Below are positions 60,676 through 64,000 of a stretch of DNA of 64,000 nucleotides, piece after piece. This DNA is from Noviherbaspirillum galbum (GTDB lineage: Bacteria; Pseudomonadota; Gammaproteobacteria; Burkholderiales; Burkholderiaceae_D). The DNA is taken from the NCBI RefSeq assembly GCF_010974945.1, contig NZ_JAAIVB010000068.1, positions 62,001 to 126,000 of the forward strand, in the 5' to 3' direction. How positions within the stretch are numbered: position 1 is the first letter of the stretch; every line of letters begins with the position of its first letter. The notes beneath the pieces were generated by a model, which saw only the letters and a program-made list of their open reading frames with translations, ran no database searches and had not been told where the DNA came from. The position numbers were made by a program, and so were the translations under genes.

Positions 60676-61935
60676 TCAGGCAGCGACGATGCCGTTGACC
60701 CGGTTGCGGCCCTCGGCCTTGGCGCGGTAGAGCGCGCCGTCTGCGGCGGCCAGCAGGTCGGCCTCGCGCATGCCGGCGGTGGGCACCATCGCGGCCACGC
60801 CGAAACTGGCCGTGACCACGGCGGCGACCGGCGAATGGGCATGCGGGATCTGCAGCTGCAGCACCGCGATGCGCATCCTCTCGGCGATCTTCCCGGCTTC
60901 CTCCAGCGCGGTTTCCGGCAGCAGCACGACGAATTCCTCGCCGCCGAAGCGGGCCACCAGGTCCGAGGAACGGCGCGGCACCGACGACAGCGCCTCGGCC
61001 ACCTTGCGCAGGCAGGTGTCGCCGGCAGGATGCCCGTAGTTGTCGTTGAACGGCTTGAAGCAATCCACGTCGACGATCACCAGCGCCAGGGGAGCGAGGT
61101 CGCGGCGCGCACGGCCCCATTCCAGGGCGAAGCGGCGGTCGAACTCGCGCCGGTTGTAGAGCTGGGTCAGGGTATCCTGCACCGACAGGCGTTCGAGCTT
61201 GGCGACCGCCTCGCTGAGCTGGGCATTGCGCTCTTCCTCGCGGCAATGCGCGAGATAGGCCCGCCGGCGGTCCTGGTCCATGCGCACGCAGGCGAACAGG
61301 CTGATCGATACCGCCGCGAAGAAAAACATCCAGTTGCTCAGGGCAATCGGCGCGCTCATGCCGCGCATGGCGTGCAGGGAAAAAGCGTACAGCACGCCGA
61401 GGATCACCGACGTGGCAACCGCGCTGCGCAGGCGCTGATTGAGGATGATGTTGCCGAACAGGACGACGAGCGTGATGCCGGTCTGGTAGTGCACCGCGTT
61501 CGGATGACTGCTCAGGGCGGCAATGACGGGCAGGCTGGCGCCTGTGATGATGGTACAGAGTGCAAGCGCCAGTTCGCGCGCCCCGGCCGACTTGAAGTGG
61601 CGGTAAAAGACCGTGCTGACGAGCATCACGGGAACGACGATGATGAAGCGGATTGCCCATGCCATCAGGTAAACGTCGGGCACCATCACCTGGTCGCTCA
61701 GCGCGAAGGCGCCGTAGATGATGATCGCGGCGATGCCTGTCCGTTCGATCCGGCGCCTGCGCAGGCGCTCCACTTCGCGCTGGAAGTCGTCCTCCATGGG
61801 CGTGGAAAATTTTCCGGACTGCCGCCAGAACTGTTTCTCCTGGCTGGCACCGGAAGGCGGCGCGGAAAGCGTGACGGATTCGTTCAACATGACGGAAATG
61901 ACTTGCTGATTGGCAACCAGCTTATCCCTTGCCAT
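60676..61935 (-). CDS. membrane-bound diguanylate cyclase
   Basis: About 419 residues (start uncertain: ATG 61935 or 61890, neither with a strong ribosome site). Hydrophobic segments between about residues 65 and 230 give five to six helices, then a short coiled coil and a GGDEF domain from about residue 255. The catalytic motif is RFGGEEFVVLLP, and an RSSD (RxxD) inhibitory I-site lies five residues before it. It makes cyclic di-GMP from GTP. Convergent with the histidine kinase gene; the stops are nearly adjacent. Confidence 0.87.
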   Translation of the reverse strand: MARDKLVANQQVISVMLNESVTLSAPPSGASQEKQFWRQSGKFSTPMEDDFQREVERLRRRRIERTGIAAIIIYGAFALSDQVMVPDVYLMAWAIRFIIVVPVMLVSTVFYRHFKSAGARELALALCTIITGASLPVIAALSSHPNAVHYQTGITLVVLFGNIILNQRLRSAVATSVILGVLYAFSLHAMRGMSAPIALSNWMFFFAAVSISLFACVRMDQDRRRAYLAHCREEERNAQLSEAVAKLERLSVQDTLTQLYNRREFDRRFALEWGRARRDLAPLALVIVDVDCFKPFNDNYGHPAGDTCLRKVAEALSSVPRRSSDLVARFGGEEFVVLLPETALEEAGKIAERMRIAVLQLQIPHAHSPVAAVVTASFGVAAMVPTAGMREADLLAAADGALYRAKAEGRNRVNGIVAA

Positions 61936-62065
61936 GGTCAGTGTCCAGCACTGCGCGCGGTGCGGGCACCCGGCTTCCGCGGCGGGAACGAAAAACCACA
62001 AGGCGCCGGCCATGGACGTGCGCGGGGACATGCCGATGCGGCGACGCACCACCGCGCCGGGCGGC

Positions 62066-64000
62066 TCAGAACGGCGCCAGGTAGCGCAAGGCGAGCAGCT
62101 TTTCCGCGGCGGCATCCGCCAGGTGGTTGGGTTCGTGGCGAAGCATCAGCGTCATGCCGACCGATGCGGCGGCCCGCAGCGGAACGAGGTAATTCAATTC
62201 GCCGCGCAGCTCGCGGCCGGACGGCACCATCGAGAAGCGCATCTTTTCCCGCGTCGGCGATCCCTGGTCGTCGAGCCCGGTGTAGGCGTCCATCGTCATC
62301 ATGCCGGCGTAGGTGCGCATCGGCTGGGAAACCGAAAGGCTCAGGCGGTCATGCGGACGGAAGCGTCCGGCGGCGATCAGCGCGAGGGAAAAGGCATTCG
62401 TCCGGGTCGTGCCGACGCCGGTGATCAGGCCGGCATCGCTGGCAACACCGGGCGTGGCGGCATACGACGCCTGCCCTGCCAGCGCGATTCCGCTCGCGAT
62501 GCGCACCGCGCCGGAAAGCTGCAGGGCCTGGGTGTACGCGCTGTTGGCAAGGACCAGCGGCCCGCTTGCATAGGATCCGAGGTAACCGCTCGCCTCCTGG
62601 ATGCGCGCGAACGACAGCGCCAGCGCCGCATGGCCATCGTCGCGCGACAATTCGACCAGGGACGAACGCGCCCGCAATTGCCGTCCCGTGCCGGGCGGCA
62701 TCCAGATGTCCGGCGCGTCAAGCGTCCGGTCGGCGCCGGTCGACAGGACGCCGAACTTGATGCCGAAGTCGTCGGCCCGGCGCGCAAAACCGGCATGCGC
62801 GGCGCCCGGCACGAGCGCGAAATACGGATGCGCCAGCGCGGTCACGCTGCCCAGCGCCAGCCCCTGCTGCGGCAGCAGTCCGCCCGCGCCGAAATAGTTT
62901 CCGGCGGTGCTGCCCATGCCGAACGCGAACGACCTGTCCGGTCGCTGTGCCACGTATGACAAGGCCGCGATGCCGCCGCGTCCTTCCTCGTGGCCGAAGA
63001 GGCTGCCCGCCCTGGCAGGCGCACGCGCGTAGGCGACAGCCAGCTCGCCCCCGCCCGGCAGGACATGTTCGGCGACGTCGATGCGGCGGTCCATGCCGCC
63101 GAACACCTGCTCGAGCGACAGGCCGGCCGGCGGCAGCACCGAGCGGCCCAGGTCGACCTGGTAGTCGCGCTGGAAGCCGTCCAGGCCGACCACCCGCAGC
63201 TGGCCGGTGGTGGCGAGGCCCAGCAACCTGGTCGTTGCCGACGACACCTGGGTGGTGCCGGACAACACGCTGATGGTGCGGCCGTTGAGCGTGGTCGTGG
63301 TGAGCGTGCCGATCGGCTGCAGGGCTTTCTCGATGTTGAGCAGGCCACGGCCATAGATCGGATCGATGCCGGGGACGCCGAGGTCGGTCGCGGTCACGAA
63401 CAGGATGTTGGCGATCTGGGCCGCGCTCAAGGCCGGCCATTGCTGCTTGAGCAGCGCCGCCGCGCCGGACACCACCGGGGCCGCCATGGACGTGCCGCTC
63501 ATTGTGGCGTATTGCCCATTCATCCAGGTGGAGAGCACATTCACGCCGGGCGCAACCAGGAACCAGCCGGCAGTGTCGCCGGCGCGGTTGGAAAAGGAGG
63601 CGATGCGGTTCGACGCATCCACGGCGCCGACGGCAATGATCTGGTTGCCGGCCCAGGACTCGCGGGCGAAGCGGGCGGGCCAGCCGGGATTGGCCGCGCC
63701 CGAATTCCCCGCCGCGGCAACGATCAGCATGCCGGCCTGGGCCGCTTCCTTCATGGCCGCCGGCGAATAGGCGTTTTCCGCTCCCAGGCTAACGTTGACG
63801 ATAGGCGCCTTGCCGATGGCGAAGCGCAGGCCGCGGTCCAGCGCCTGCGACGATCCGCGTCCGTCGTCGCCCAGCACCTTGACCGGCAGGATGCTGGCGC
63901 CAAAGGCCACGCCCATGGTGCCCATGCCGTTGTGCTGCGCGGCCACGATGCCGGCGACATGCGTGCCATGCCCGACATGGTCGGTCACGTCGCTGCCGCC
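62066..64000 (-). CDS. subtilisin-like (S8) serine protease with autotransporter-like C-terminus, 5' end missing
   Basis: The last 645 codons are present; the gene runs off the window edge. Counting from the edge, H11 (GHGTHVAG), the oxyanion N99 (AAAGNSG) and S171 (SGTSMAAP) are the S8 catalytic residues; the Asp motif is upstream and unseen. After about residue 225 comes a ~400-residue region of beta-rich, alternating segments ending in RYLAPF with C-terminal Phe, as in outer-membrane beta barrels. This fits a subtilisin autotransporter, though a standard AT-domain signature is not obvious. Confidence 0.85.
   Translation of the reverse strand, partial: GGSDVTDHVGHGTHVAGIVAAQHNGMGTMGVAFGASILPVKVLGDDGRGSSQALDRGLRFAIGKAPIVNVSLGAENAYSPAAMKEAAQAGMLIVAAAGNSGAANPGWPARFARESWAGNQIIAVGAVDASNRIASFSNRAGDTAGWFLVAPGVNVLSTWMNGQYATMSGTSMAAPVVSGAAALLKQQWPALSAAQIANILFVTATDLGVPGIDPIYGRGLLNIEKALQPIGTLTTTTLNGRTISVLSGTTQVSSATTRLLGLATTGQLRVVGLDGFQRDYQVDLGRSVLPPAGLSLEQVFGGMDRRIDVAEHVLPGGGELAVAYARAPARAGSLFGHEEGRGGIAALSYVAQRPDRSFAFGMGSTAGNYFGAGGLLPQQGLALGSVTALAHPYFALVPGAAHAGFARRADDFGIKFGVLSTGADRTLDAPDIWMPPGTGRQLRARSSLVELSRDDGHAALALSFARIQEASGYLGSYASGPLVLANSAYTQALQLSGAVRIASGIALAGQASYAATPGVASDAGLITGVGTTRTNAFSLALIAAGRFRPHDRLSLSVSQPMRTYAGMMTMDAYTGLDDQGSPTREKMRFSMVPSGRELRGELNYLVPLRAAASVGMTLMLRHEPNHLADAAAEKLLALRYLAPF

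Noticed and set aside
61936-62115. Start of the diguanylate cyclase at 62115
   Set aside because: It would overlap the protease gene and add a Pro/Arg/Cys-rich stretch with no domain features.

Overview
The window is a GC-rich (about 65 percent by eye), densely coded chromosomal segment. Gene content and protein style suggest a betaproteobacterium of the Burkholderiales, most likely Oxalobacteraceae-like (Herbaspirillum/Noviherbaspirillum/Massilia type): a membrane-linked Mo/W formate dehydrogenase, a Liv-type transporter operon with its own acyl-CoA ligase, a LiuR-controlled leucine catabolic block, AceK and a bioAFDB set. The genus is inference. No rRNA, tRNA, CRISPR array, insertion sequence or prophage was recognised.

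Layout. (1) 1-6065, plus strand: end of a formate dehydrogenase operon (alpha subunit C-terminus, FeS beta subunit, small lipoprotein, cytochrome b gamma subunit, small periplasmic protein, FdhD), an EamA exporter, and a tungstate-type ABC permease/ATPase pair without its binding protein. (2) 6102-8767: lipoprotein, PfpI protein, MgtC-like protein and a Crp/Fnr regulator divergent from region 3. (3) 9074-18009, plus strand: acyl-CoA ligase, LivG, LivH, LivM, binding protein, LivF and a PaaK-like ligase, with three near-palindromic ~147-bp repeats in the gene junctions. (4) 18051-27394: mixed genes, including hpt, an MFS carrier, nitronate monooxygenase divergent from a TetR/dienoyl-CoA isomerase/dienoyl-CoA reductase operon, alpha carbonic anhydrase, and an overlapping DJ-1/GlxA pair. 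(5) 27511-31451, minus strand: small enzymes, partly translationally coupled. (6) 31494-51160, minus strand: an almost unbroken block for leucine/isovalerate degradation (liuE, liuD, liuC, liuB, liuA, liuR, thiolase, acyl-CoA dehydrogenase) with bioA-bioF-bioD-bioB inside it and aceK within it. Two TTTACG-type palindromes mark likely LiuR operators; one is shared with a divergent MBL-fold hydrolase. (7) 52380-58784: ABM protein, small HTH regulator, a BtuF-like protein without signal peptide coupled to an SDR, DsbA, SPOR protein, ArgS, gamma-glutamylcyclotransferase. (8) 59013-64000: a NarX-like histidine kinase behind a perfect FNR box, a diguanylate cyclase, and the 3' part of a subtilisin-like protein with a possible outer-membrane C-terminus.

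How the genes fit together. Leucine catabolism needs the biotinylated LiuD, and biotin synthesis genes sit between liuC and liuD. The pathway ends in acetoacetate and acetyl-CoA; thiolase and AceK (glyoxylate-shunt switch) lie in the same strand run. Formate dehydrogenase sits beside FdhD and a probable tungstate importer. The Liv-type cluster pairs uptake with two CoA ligases, suggesting import and activation of an organic acid whose identity cannot be read from sequence.
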